This document shows positions 1 through 5,022 of a stretch of DNA of 5,022 bases, piece after piece (position 1 is the first letter of the stretch; every line of letters begins with the position of its first letter). Origin of the DNA: Natrialbaceae archaeon B1-Br10_E2g27 (GTDB lineage Archaea > Halobacteriota > Halobacteria > Halobacteriales > Natrialbaceae). The notes under the pieces are model-generated. The model was not told the DNA's origin. It saw nothing but the letters and a program-made list of their open reading frames with translations, and did no database searches. Made by a program: the position numbers and the translations under genes. The DNA is taken from the NCBI GenBank assembly GCA_001563885.1, contig LKMM01000206.1, positions 1 through 5,022 of the forward strand, read 5' to 3'.

Positions 1-996
1 ACGGTCGCGTACCGCTGTACGGACATGGAAGCTGGTGACCGCACCATCGAGGGCTGTGGCCACGAGGGAGTCGCGACGATCAGAGAAGGCAAGATGCCCT
101 GGCGCTTTGAGTGGCCCGGCCAGTGGCAGGTCCTGGGCGTCGATTTCGAACCCTTCGGCAAAGACCACGCCGAAGGCTCCTGGCCGAGCGGGCAAGACGT
201 TGCACGCAACGTCCTCGGAATCGAGCCCCCCGTGCCGATGGTCTATGAGTGGTTTACCTTAGAGGGCGAGCCCTTCTCCTCGTCGGAAGGCAACGTTATT
301 CTCGTCTCCGATGTCCTCGAGGTGTTAGAGCCTGAGGTACTTCGGTATTTCTTCGCCAAAGATCCCTCGAAAGCGCGGGATTTCAGCATCGAACGACTTG
401 ATCAGTTAGTCGATGAGTTCGACCGGTTCGAGGCCATCTACTTCGGCGAACTCGAGGGAACCGAAGACGAACGCGAGTTCGCAGAGCGTGTATACCCACT
501 CGTGGTCGAAGAGCCACGGGACGGTCGTATCCGCCTGCCTTACACCTTCGCCGCCGTCCTCGGGATGACCGACGACCCCGACTTGCGAGAAGAGATTGCC
601 CGCCGTGAGGGACACATCCCAGAGGATGCCCCCGAGTGGGCCGTCGAGGGGGCACTAGCGCGTGTCGAACGGGCACGCAACTGGGCCCGACGGACCCAAA
701 ACGAGTTCGATTATGAACTCAAACGCAGCGAGATTCCCGACCACGAGTTCGACGCGGCGACCGAAGCCGCCCTCGAGGAGTTAGCGGAGTTCGTCGAGAC
801 AGCAGAGAACGTCGACCCAGAGGCGCTTCAGGGCGAAATTTATGAGACGGCCAAACGCCACGACGTTCCCGTCGGCGACTTTTTCGCTGCGGGCTATCGG
901 CTCTTTTTCGACGACACCCAGGGGCCGAAACTCGGCCCCTTCCTCGCGAAAGTCGACCAGGAGTTCGTCGTTGCCCGACTCCGACGGACGGCCTAA
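1..996 (+). CDS. lysS: Lysyl-tRNA synthetase, class I (5' end missing)
   Basis: This is the C-terminal part of class I lysyl-tRNA synthetase, which attaches lysine to tRNA(Lys) in the cytoplasm. The frame is open from base 1, so the first in-frame ATG (25) is internal and the true start, with the HIGH motif, lies upstream. The visible 331 residues begin with a cysteine-containing segment (YRC at 4-6, EGCGHEG at 17-23), as in the metal-binding insertion of the family. The class I LysRS hallmark block follows: MPWRFEWPGQW, then EPFGKDH (around 50-56). The KMSKS-equivalent loop reads PFSSSEGN (bases 271-294). From about residue 105 to the end the protein is helical and acidic, matching the alpha-helical anticodon-binding region. 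Complete family members have roughly 530-560 residues, so about 200 are missing. The family call is secure. Lysine is absent from the KMSKS-like loop, which may be usual in haloarchaea. The next gene follows after 42 bp. Confidence 0.95.
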   Translation, partial: TVAYRCTDMEAGDRTIEGCGHEGVATIREGKMPWRFEWPGQWQVLGVDFEPFGKDHAEGSWPSGQDVARNVLGIEPPVPMVYEWFTLEGEPFSSSEGNVILVSDVLEVLEPEVLRYFFAKDPSKARDFSIERLDQLVDEFDRFEAIYFGELEGTEDEREFAERVYPLVVEEPRDGRIRLPYTFAAVLGMTDDPDLREEIARREGHIPEDAPEWAVEGALARVERARNWARRTQNEFDYELKRSEIPDHEFDAATEAALEELAEFVETAENVDPEALQGEIYETAKRHDVPVGDFFAAGYRLFFDDTQGPKLGPFLAKVDQEFVVARLRRTA

Positions 997-1025
997 ACAG
1001 CAAAAGCCATTTGAGAACGCCACCC

Positions 1026-1029
1026 GGAG
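1026..1029 (+). promoter_or_regulatory. Putative ribosome binding site of the protease gene
   Basis: A GGAG tetramer lies 9 nt before the ATG at 1039 and could pair with the 3' end of 16S rRNA. It supports that ATG as the start and translation from a transcript continuing from lysS. No convincing TATA element is visible in the 42-bp gap (997-1038), which also fits co-transcription with lysS. Confidence 0.5.
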
Positions 1030-1038
1030 TACTGACCA

Positions 1039-2883
1039 ATGGTATACGGCCTCCCCGCGTTTCTCTCCGTACCCGAACTTTTCGGCTCCGAGCTGTTGAC
1101 GTGGGTTGTCATCGGACTGTTGCTCTACTGGGCAGGGATCGTCGCCCTTCGAAACGCCGGCTTGCTCCCGAGTTATATCGGCACGCAGGGCCCTATTCTG
1201 ACCTTTCATACGAAACGCGGCCGGGAGTTTTTAGACTGGCTTGCCGGCCCGAAACGGTTCTGGCGAGCCTGGACGAATCTCGGGATCGGAATCAGTCTCG
1301 TCTCTATGGTCGCGATGTTTGGCTTTTTACTTTTTGCGGCGATAGCGGTGATTACCGCCCCAGAACCGGCCTCGAGCGAAGTCCAGCAACCGCGGAACGT
1401 CCTCGTCATCCCCGGCGTTAACGACTTCTTGCCGCTGTCTGCTACCCCCGGCATCGTCTTTGGCTTGCTCGTCGGTCTGGTCGTCCACGAAGGCGGCCAC
1501 GGCCTGCTCTGTCGCGTCGAGGATATCGACATCAAATCGATGGGCGTCGCCATGCTCGCTATCATCCCGATCGGCGCGTTCGTCGAACCCGACCAGCAAG
1601 ACAGCAGAGAGGCCTCGAGAGGCGGCCAGACGCGGATGTTCGCCGCCGGCGTGATGAACAACTTCGCAGTGACGGTCCTCGTTTTCGCCCTGTTGTTCGG
1701 TCCAATTGCCGGCGCAATCGCCATCGCTCCCGGCGCAGCCGTTGGCGGCGTCGAATCCGGGACCTCCGCCGAACAGGCCGGGATCGGTCCCGGCGACCGG
1801 ATCACTGCCGTCGACGGCGTCACCGTCGAGACGAACGACGAACTCGAGGCCGCCCTCGAGGGAAGCGACGGCGACACCGTCGAGGTCGAACTGAACGACG
1901 AGCAGACGGTGACAGTCGAACGGTCGCTTTTGGTGACGGCGGCAGTCGAGAACGGACCGACCGGACTCAACGCGGGTGATTCGATCCTCGCGGTCGACGG
2001 CCAGGAAGTGGCAACCGAACCCGAGTTCTTTGCCGCTGTTGGTGAGAACGAACGCGTGACGCTGACGGTTCTGGCCGAGGGCGAAGACGACACGACGACG
2101 CGTGAGGTTGCTATCGGTGGCGCGGTCAGCATCGTCGCTGACGGTCCACTCGAGGACGCAGTTGGTGATTCCGAGGGACTGTTCGTCATCACCGAGTTCA
2201 ACGGCGAGCGAACCCACACCTACGACGATGTTCAGGCACAGATACTAGACAGCGACCCTGGCGATGAGGTCGTTGTGGCGGGCTATTTCGGCGAGGAACG
2301 CATCGAGGAGACGGTGACACTCGGAGAGCACCCACAGCAAGCCGGGAACGCGTTCTTCGGCGTCCAACAGGTGCCGGGAACGTCCGGGATCGAACTGTCG
2401 GCGATCGGCGTCCAGCTCTATCCGGCCGAAGAGTATCTGGTCGCGCTTGGAGGCTCCGGTGAGAGCAGTTTCGGAGCGACTGCCGACTCGTTTCTCGGGA
2501 AGATGGGGATTGCGTTGATGTTGCCGATTATCGGCGTCGTCGGCTATCTCCCGTTTAATTTCGCCGGCTTCACCGGCGGGATCGAGAACTTCTATGAGGT
2601 GCAAGGCTCGCTTGCAGCCCTCGGTGACGGAACCATCTTTTTCGTCGCGAATCTGCTCTTTTGGACCGGTTGGATCAATTTGCAGCTTGGCTTTTTCAAT
2701 CTCATCCCGGCGTTTCCCCTGGACGGCGGTCACATCCTCCGAACCAGTACGGAGGCCATCTTCTCCCGGCTGCCGTTCGAGACGACCCGTGGCATGGTCC
2801 GGCTGGTGACGACGACCGTCGGTGTGACGATGCTCGTGAGTTTCCTCGCGATGATTTTCGTCCCGACGTTGCTTGCGGGTTGA
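1039..2883 (+). CDS. Site-2 protease family (M50) intramembrane zinc metalloprotease with PDZ insert
   Basis: This 614-residue multi-pass membrane protein is a site-2 protease that should cut substrates within or near the membrane. The zinc motif HEGGH (H150, E151, H154) lies in a hydrophobic segment (about 137-157). The second catalytic motif, FPLDGGH (D562 the third zinc ligand), lies after segment 533-558. A GVMNNFAV segment (204-211) corresponds to the conserved Asn region of the family. Other likely membrane helices are about 20-40, 81-107, 168-183, 204-230, 487-507 and 586-612. Between the two catalytic halves is a soluble insert (about 231-480). It holds two clear PDZ domains (PGDRITAVDG at 251-260; NAGDSILAVDG at 311-321) and a third, degenerate PDZ-like unit (about 365-430). 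The ATG is preceded by GGAG and begins a plausible membrane N terminus. The order helix-HExxH-PDZ-LDG is that of RseP/S2P-type enzymes. The substrate is unknown. A regulatory protease cleaving an anti-sigma-like or other membrane-anchored factor is only an analogy. Confidence 0.93.
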   Translation: MVYGLPAFLSVPELFGSELLTWVVIGLLLYWAGIVALRNAGLLPSYIGTQGPILTFHTKRGREFLDWLAGPKRFWRAWTNLGIGISLVSMVAMFGFLLFAAIAVITAPEPASSEVQQPRNVLVIPGVNDFLPLSATPGIVFGLLVGLVVHEGGHGLLCRVEDIDIKSMGVAMLAIIPIGAFVEPDQQDSREASRGGQTRMFAAGVMNNFAVTVLVFALLFGPIAGAIAIAPGAAVGGVESGTSAEQAGIGPGDRITAVDGVTVETNDELEAALEGSDGDTVEVELNDEQTVTVERSLLVTAAVENGPTGLNAGDSILAVDGQEVATEPEFFAAVGENERVTLTVLAEGEDDTTTREVAIGGAVSIVADGPLEDAVGDSEGLFVITEFNGERTHTYDDVQAQILDSDPGDEVVVAGYFGEERIEETVTLGEHPQQAGNAFFGVQQVPGTSGIELSAIGVQLYPAEEYLVALGGSGESSFGATADSFLGKMGIALMLPIIGVVGYLPFNFAGFTGGIENFYEVQGSLAALGDGTIFFVANLLFWTGWINLQLGFFNLIPAFPLDGGHILRTSTEAIFSRLPFETTRGMVRLVTTTVGVTMLVSFLAMIFVPTLLAG

Positions 2884-2900
2884 CTGGGAGGGACCGGTAG

Positions 2901-2914
2901 CCGAACGGGTTCGG
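2901..2914. repeat. Perfect 6-bp inverted repeat before the pitA promoter region
   Basis: CCGAAC-GG-GTTCGG is a perfect palindrome with a 2-nt centre. It starts 17 bp after the protease stop codon and lies 13 bp before a TATA-like element. It could be an operator half-site pair for a dimeric regulator of pitA, or the stem of a weak hairpin at the end of the upstream transcript. No clear T-run follows directly, which argues mildly against a terminator. Confidence 0.45.
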
Positions 2915-2927
2915 TTTCCAAACAGCC

Positions 2928-2933
2928 TAAAAT
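2928..2933 (+). promoter_or_regulatory. Possible TATA box of the pitA-like gene
   Basis: TAAAAT stands out in GC-rich sequence about 39 bp before the ATG at 2972. With the usual archaeal spacing of about 26 bp from box to start, transcription would begin near 2957 and give a short leader of about 15 nt. The BRE upstream of it is not distinctive. This is a context-based guess with no experimental support. Confidence 0.35.
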
Positions 2934-2971
2934 CCGGTCTTTCTTTGCCTTCCCGTGCCAACCATAGGCGT

Positions 2972-4459
2972 ATGGAACAACGGACACCACCACGAACCAA
3001 GGAAGGCTGGTATATCCTTCATGACTTCCGGACGGTCGACTGGGACAGCTGGCGTAAGGCCCCCGACCACCGACGCACGCAAGCACTCGAGGAAGGGAGC
3101 ACCTATCTCGCAGACGCCGAGGCTGTCACCGATGCCGAAGATGGCGACTCGGCGACGTTCGCGATGGTTGGTCACGAAACCGACCTCCTGGTCATGCACA
3201 TCCGGCCGACGCTCGCGGAAGTCGAGCAGGTCGCCCGACAGTTCGACCGGACGGCCTTCGCCGAGTTCACCGAGCGAACAGACTCCTACATCTCCGTTGC
3301 GGAGGTCTCCGATTACGTCACCGACGCCTACTTCGAAGAGGACGAAGAGGTCGAAAACACCGGCCTCGCACGCTATCTAGAACAGAAGATCCATCCACAG
3401 ATCCCCGACGCCGAGTACGTCAACTTCTACCCGATGGAAAAGCGGCGTGATCCGGAGTACAACTGGTACGATCTGCCCTTCGACGAACGTGCAGAACACA
3501 TGAGTTCCCACGGTGACATCGGCCGCAGCTACGGTGGGAAAGTCAGCCAGATTACCGCCGGCAGCATCGGGTTCGACGACTACGAGTGGAGCGTCTCGCT
3601 TTTTGCCAACGATCCGGCAAACATCAAGAACTTACTCGCCGAGATGCGCTTTGACCCCTCCACCTCGAAGTACGCCGAGTTCGGCCGCTTCTATATCGGG
3701 CGTCGGTTCCCACCCGAGGACCTCGAGGCGTACATGGCCGGTGAGTCGGTCCCAGCACCTGAAGACGCCTCCGAGTCCCACCATCACACAGACGACGACT
3801 CGAGCCACGGTGGACACGAACATGGCGACTCGGACGGTGGGCACGGAGACTCGAGCGACCAGGACGTTCGCAGCGAACTCGAGGAACTGGGAGTCTATGC
3901 GGGATCACCACACGGCGAGGACGTCCATGCGGTCGTGCTCTACTCGGCGGCCGACCCCGACGAACTGTTCGAGGAAGTCGACGGCTTGCGGACGAACTTC
4001 GACCACTACGATACCCACGTCAAGACGGCGGTATACGAACCCAGCGACCTTTCAGACGACGGTACCGAGGCTGCGATCGTGAGCCTCTGGGAGACCGACC
4101 GGGCGGCAAACACCGCCGCTGGCTTTCTCTCCGATCTGCCGGAGATCGTCCGGCAAGCCGGCGACGACGAGGACGATTCCTGGGGGACGATGGGGATGTT
4201 CTACACCGTCAAATCCGACCACCACGATGATTTCGTGAACACGTTTGCCGACGTCGGCGGCGTACTCGAGGATATGCAGGGCCACCGAAAGACGGACCTG
4301 CTAAAAAACCGTGAGGACGAAGACGATATGTTCATCGCCAGCCGCTGGGACGCTCGCGAGGACGCGATGGCCTTTTTCCGCAGTGATGCCTTCTCGGAAA
4401 CTGTCGAGTTCGGTCGTGACGTACTCGTCGAACGGCCGCGACACGTCTTTTTGGCCTAA
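2972..4459 (+). CDS. pitA: PitA-like heme protein: HemQ/chlorite dismutase-family domain fused to an ABM-like domain
   Basis: This 495-residue soluble, acidic protein resembles haloarchaeal PitA. Residues 1-250 form a chlorite dismutase/HemQ domain, with strong matches in YPMEKRRDPEYNWYDLP (153-169), HGDIGRSYGGKVSQITAGS (180-198), GFDDYEW (200-206) and MRFDPSTSKYAEFGRFYIG (225-243). By motif spacing, Y153 is the catalytic tyrosine of coproheme decarboxylases, K157 the conserved lysine, H180 the proximal heme ligand, and Q193 the distal glutamine typical of HemQ. A linker with 7 histidines follows (270-291). After it come a middle alpha/beta region (about 300-398) and a C-terminal ABM-like ferredoxin-fold region (about 403-495). 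From memory of genetics in Haloferax, PitA supports aerobic heme synthesis as an Fe-coproporphyrin III decarboxylase; that transfer is inference. The ATG was chosen because the homology-like sequence EGWYILHDFR follows at once. A TTG start at 2873 would add 33 basic, unfamiliar residues and overlap the protease stop. True chlorite dismutase activity is unlikely. Confidence 0.92.
   Translation: MEQRTPPRTKEGWYILHDFRTVDWDSWRKAPDHRRTQALEEGSTYLADAEAVTDAEDGDSATFAMVGHETDLLVMHIRPTLAEVEQVARQFDRTAFAEFTERTDSYISVAEVSDYVTDAYFEEDEEVENTGLARYLEQKIHPQIPDAEYVNFYPMEKRRDPEYNWYDLPFDERAEHMSSHGDIGRSYGGKVSQITAGSIGFDDYEWSVSLFANDPANIKNLLAEMRFDPSTSKYAEFGRFYIGRRFPPEDLEAYMAGESVPAPEDASESHHHTDDDSSHGGHEHGDSDGGHGDSSDQDVRSELEELGVYAGSPHGEDVHAVVLYSAADPDELFEEVDGLRTNFDHYDTHVKTAVYEPSDLSDDGTEAAIVSLWETDRAANTAAGFLSDLPEIVRQAGDDEDDSWGTMGMFYTVKSDHHDDFVNTFADVGGVLEDMQGHRKTDLLKNREDEDDMFIASRWDAREDAMAFFRSDAFSETVEFGRDVLVERPRHVFLA
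3779..3844 (+). other. Histidine- and aspartate-rich interdomain linker of the PitA-like protein
   Basis: This codes for residues 270-291, from HHHTDDDSSHGGHEHG to a final GGH. It holds seven histidines among Asp, Ser and Gly, with almost no hydrophobic residues. It separates the heme domain from the C-terminal part. Such a stretch is likely disordered and could bind Zn, Ni, Cu or Fe; metal binding is inferred from composition only. Confidence 0.75.
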
Positions 4460-4471
4460 CGCTCGGCCGTT

Positions 4472-4660
4472 TCAGATTCGACCGCCGTCGCCGATTTCGT
4501 CGTAAAAGAAATATCCCGCAACGCCTGCGAGGCCGAGCACGAGCGTGATATACGGCCAGTTACCCGCCTTTTCTCCCGTCAGTCGCGCGTGGGCCGCGAC
4601 GAAAATCGCAAAGCCGACGTGGGCGGTTGCCGTCGCGACCAGAAACGTAGCGAGATCCAT
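4472..4660 (-). CDS. Small two-helix membrane protein, function unknown
   Basis: This 62-residue protein starts MDLATFLVATATAHVG and ends YDEIGDGGRI. It has two hydrophobic helices, about residues 3-25 and 36-53, joined by a short polar loop (HARLTGEKAGN), with an acidic tail. I do not recognise a named family; it looks like a typical conserved haloarchaeal small membrane protein. The open frame extends upstream to 4867, but that extension is Arg- and Cys-rich, runs through the hairpin array and looks non-coding, so the ATG at 4658-4660 is preferred. No Shine-Dalgarno sequence is seen just before it (upstream sequence TCTCCGGATA). It converges with the PitA-like gene, the two stop codons being 12 bp apart, so the 3' ends of the two transcripts probably overlap. 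Confidence 0.72.
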   Translation of the reverse strand: MDLATFLVATATAHVGFAIFVAAHARLTGEKAGNWPYITLVLGLAGVAGYFFYDEIGDGGRI

Positions 4661-4716
4661 TATCCGGAGATTCGACGGTTCGGACTTAGCGATTTCGAAG
4701 CCGGTGGGTTCTTTCG

Positions 4717-4733
4717 AGCGGATACAGCGGATA
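4717..4733. repeat. Tandem direct repeat AGCGGATA, 9-bp period
   Basis: AGCGGATA occurs at 4717-4724 and again at 4726-4733, separated by one base. The repeat lies 57 bp upstream of the start codon of the small minus-strand gene, between that gene and the TATA-like box. It could be a regulator site, or a duplication made at insertion of the neighbouring structured element. Chance is possible for so short a repeat. Confidence 0.5.
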
Positions 4734-4742
4734 TCGCGCGTG

Positions 4743-4756
4743 TGGCGACGCCGCCA
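4743..4756. repeat. Perfect 5-bp hairpin TGGCG-ACGC-CGCCA
   Basis: A perfect 5-bp inverted repeat with a 4-nt loop sits two bases from the TATA-like box. It is GC-rich and short, so a chance origin is possible, but it adds to the dense run of palindromes to its right. Confidence 0.45.
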
Positions 4757-4758
4757 GC

Positions 4759-4766
4759 TTATAAAA
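4759..4766 (-). promoter_or_regulatory. Possible TATA box (TTTTATAA on the minus strand)
   Basis: Read on the minus strand, TTTTATAA is close to haloarchaeal TATA elements. It would place a transcription start near 4738, giving the 62-residue protein gene a leader of about 75-80 nt that contains the AGCGGATA direct repeat. On the plus strand the same bases (TTATAAAA) could instead drive a short RNA through the hairpin array, so the direction is uncertain. Confidence 0.35.
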
Positions 4767-4779
4767 CACAAGGAGAATA

Positions 4780-4854
4780 CCTGCGGCTTCAGCCGTCCCC
4801 AGAAATCACAGATTTCTGGTGTGCGAACGAGACCTTTGGTCTCGTTAACGCAGG
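4780..4854. repeat. Structured element: three hairpins inside a closing stem
   Basis: The outer stem is CCTGCG (4780-4785) paired with CGCAGG (4849-4854). Inside are GGCT-TC-AGCC (4785-4794, extendable to CGGCT/AGCCG at 4784-4795); a perfect 9-bp stem CCAGAAATC/GATTTCTGG with loop ACA (4799-4819); and a perfect 9-bp stem AACGAGACC/GGTCTCGTT with loop TTT (4826-4846). TGCG at 4822-4825 can also pair with CGCA at 4849-4852, extending the third hairpin across an AA bulge. Nearly every base pairs, so this is not random. Possible identities are an end or miniature derivative of an IS200/IS605-type element, a structured RNA, or a palindromic genomic repeat. Confidence 0.75.
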
Positions 4855-4955
4855 ATGAATCCGACAACTTGGAGTCAATCTACGCTGCGATAGCCACGCT
4901 GAGATTTGACAATCCGTATCTTAAAGTGACAGGCAATCCCACGTATAGATAGGAA

Positions 4956-5022
4956 TCAGGCAGGGAACAGAGCGATTCCGGCCAGTCCTACGATGGCGGC
5001 CTGTCCGCCCCAAGCAATGAGA
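4956..5022 (-). CDS. C-terminal end of a hydrophobic (membrane) protein, truncated by the window edge
   Basis: On the minus strand an open frame enters from the right edge and ends with TGA at 4956-4958. Only 21 residues are visible, beginning LIAWGGQAA and ending GIALFPA. They are all hydrophobic or small, like the last transmembrane helix of a membrane protein. Too little is present to name a family. The gene would lie upstream of, and on the same strand as, the 62-residue protein gene. The evidence is an open frame with membrane-like composition and a plausible stop, so the call is moderate. Confidence 0.5.
   Translation of the reverse strand, partial: LIAWGGQAAIVGLAGIALFPA

Larger units (their letters stand above)
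4661..4955. other. Non-coding region rich in repeats and hairpins
   Basis: These roughly 295 bp lie between two minus-strand genes and hold no open frame with convincing protein character. From left to right they contain a 9-bp-period direct repeat (4717-4733), a small hairpin (4743-4756), a TATA-like box (4759-4766) and a structured array (4780-4854). An AT-richer stretch follows (about 4860-4955), with a TATCTTAAAG element at 4917-4926 that reads CTTTAAGATA on the minus strand. The stretch could include promoters for the small minus-strand gene and a mobile-element remnant. Confidence 0.7.

Noticed and set aside
1206..2219. Long minus-strand open frames inside the protease gene
   Set aside because: These are typical shadow frames of GC-rich haloarchaeal genes. 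Their products are Ser/Thr/Pro-rich low-complexity sequences, and the plus strand clearly encodes the protease motifs.
2873..2971. Upstream TTG start for the PitA-like gene, adding 33 residues
   Set aside because: The extension overlaps the protease stop, is basic and unlike the acidic rest of the protein, and would run through the palindrome and TATA-like element. The ATG at 2972 directly precedes the recognisable domain.
4453..4468. GGCC...GGCC hairpin over the pitA stop as a bidirectional terminator
   Set aside because: The stem is only 4 bp with an 8-nt loop, and the T-run (4448-4452) lies before it rather than after it. Not strong enough to call.
4769..4783. AAGGAG near 4770 as a ribosome binding site for a plus-strand gene
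   Set aside because: No ATG, GTG or TTG with a useful open frame follows at the right distance; the hairpin array begins immediately.
4780..4854. A tRNA gene suggested by the clover-like folding
   Set aside because: There is no T-loop GTTCGAATC-type sequence, no 7-bp acceptor stem and no D-loop GG pattern; stem lengths (6, 4-5, 9, 9) do not fit a tRNA.
4661..4867. N-terminal extension of the small minus-strand membrane protein to an ATG at 4867
   Set aside because: The extra 69 residues are Arg/Cys-rich without membrane or domain character and are encoded by the hairpin array. The 62-residue version has a clean membrane-protein N terminus.
4545..4952. Plus-strand open frames across the small membrane gene and hairpin array
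   Set aside because: The products are basic, lack domain signals, and run antisense to a credible membrane protein and through perfect inverted repeats.

Overview
The window looks like chromosomal DNA from a halophilic archaeon (class Halobacteria, possibly a Natrinema/Haloterrigena/Natrialba-type genus). The DNA is GC-rich, the encoded soluble domains are strongly acidic (many Asp/Glu, few Lys), and CTCGAG-type codon pairs are frequent. The gene content also fits: a class I lysyl-tRNA synthetase and a PitA-type fusion of a chlorite-dismutase/HemQ domain with an antibiotic-biosynthesis-monooxygenase-like domain. The genus is inferred; the class assignment is firm.

Layout. 1-996 (+): the C-terminal two thirds of lysyl-tRNA synthetase (lysS), cut by the left edge. 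1039-2883 (+): a complete membrane-embedded site-2 metalloprotease (M50) with a large PDZ-containing insert, 42 bp after lysS and probably co-transcribed with it. 2884-2971: a short intergenic region with a perfect palindrome and a TATA-like element. 2972-4459 (+): a complete PitA-like heme protein. 4472-4660 (-): a convergent 62-residue two-helix membrane protein that stops 12 bp from the PitA stop codon. 4661-4955: about 295 bp without a credible gene but rich in structure: a 9-bp-period direct repeat, a small hairpin, a TATA-like box and a compact array of three hairpins enclosed by a closing stem. 4956-5022 (-): the C-terminal end of another hydrophobic protein, cut by the right edge.

How the genes relate. 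LysS is a housekeeping translation enzyme. The protease would cut within or next to the membrane, probably with its PDZ domains controlling substrate access. The PitA-like protein keeps the residue pattern of coproheme decarboxylases (HemQ/ChdC) and not that of true chlorite dismutases, so a role in the last step of aerobic heme synthesis or in heme handling is the best inference. Nothing in the sequence shows that the three genes form one pathway. The least explained part is the hairpin cluster at 4743-4854, which could be a remnant or miniature mobile element of the IS200/IS605 type, a structured RNA leader, or a regulatory element.
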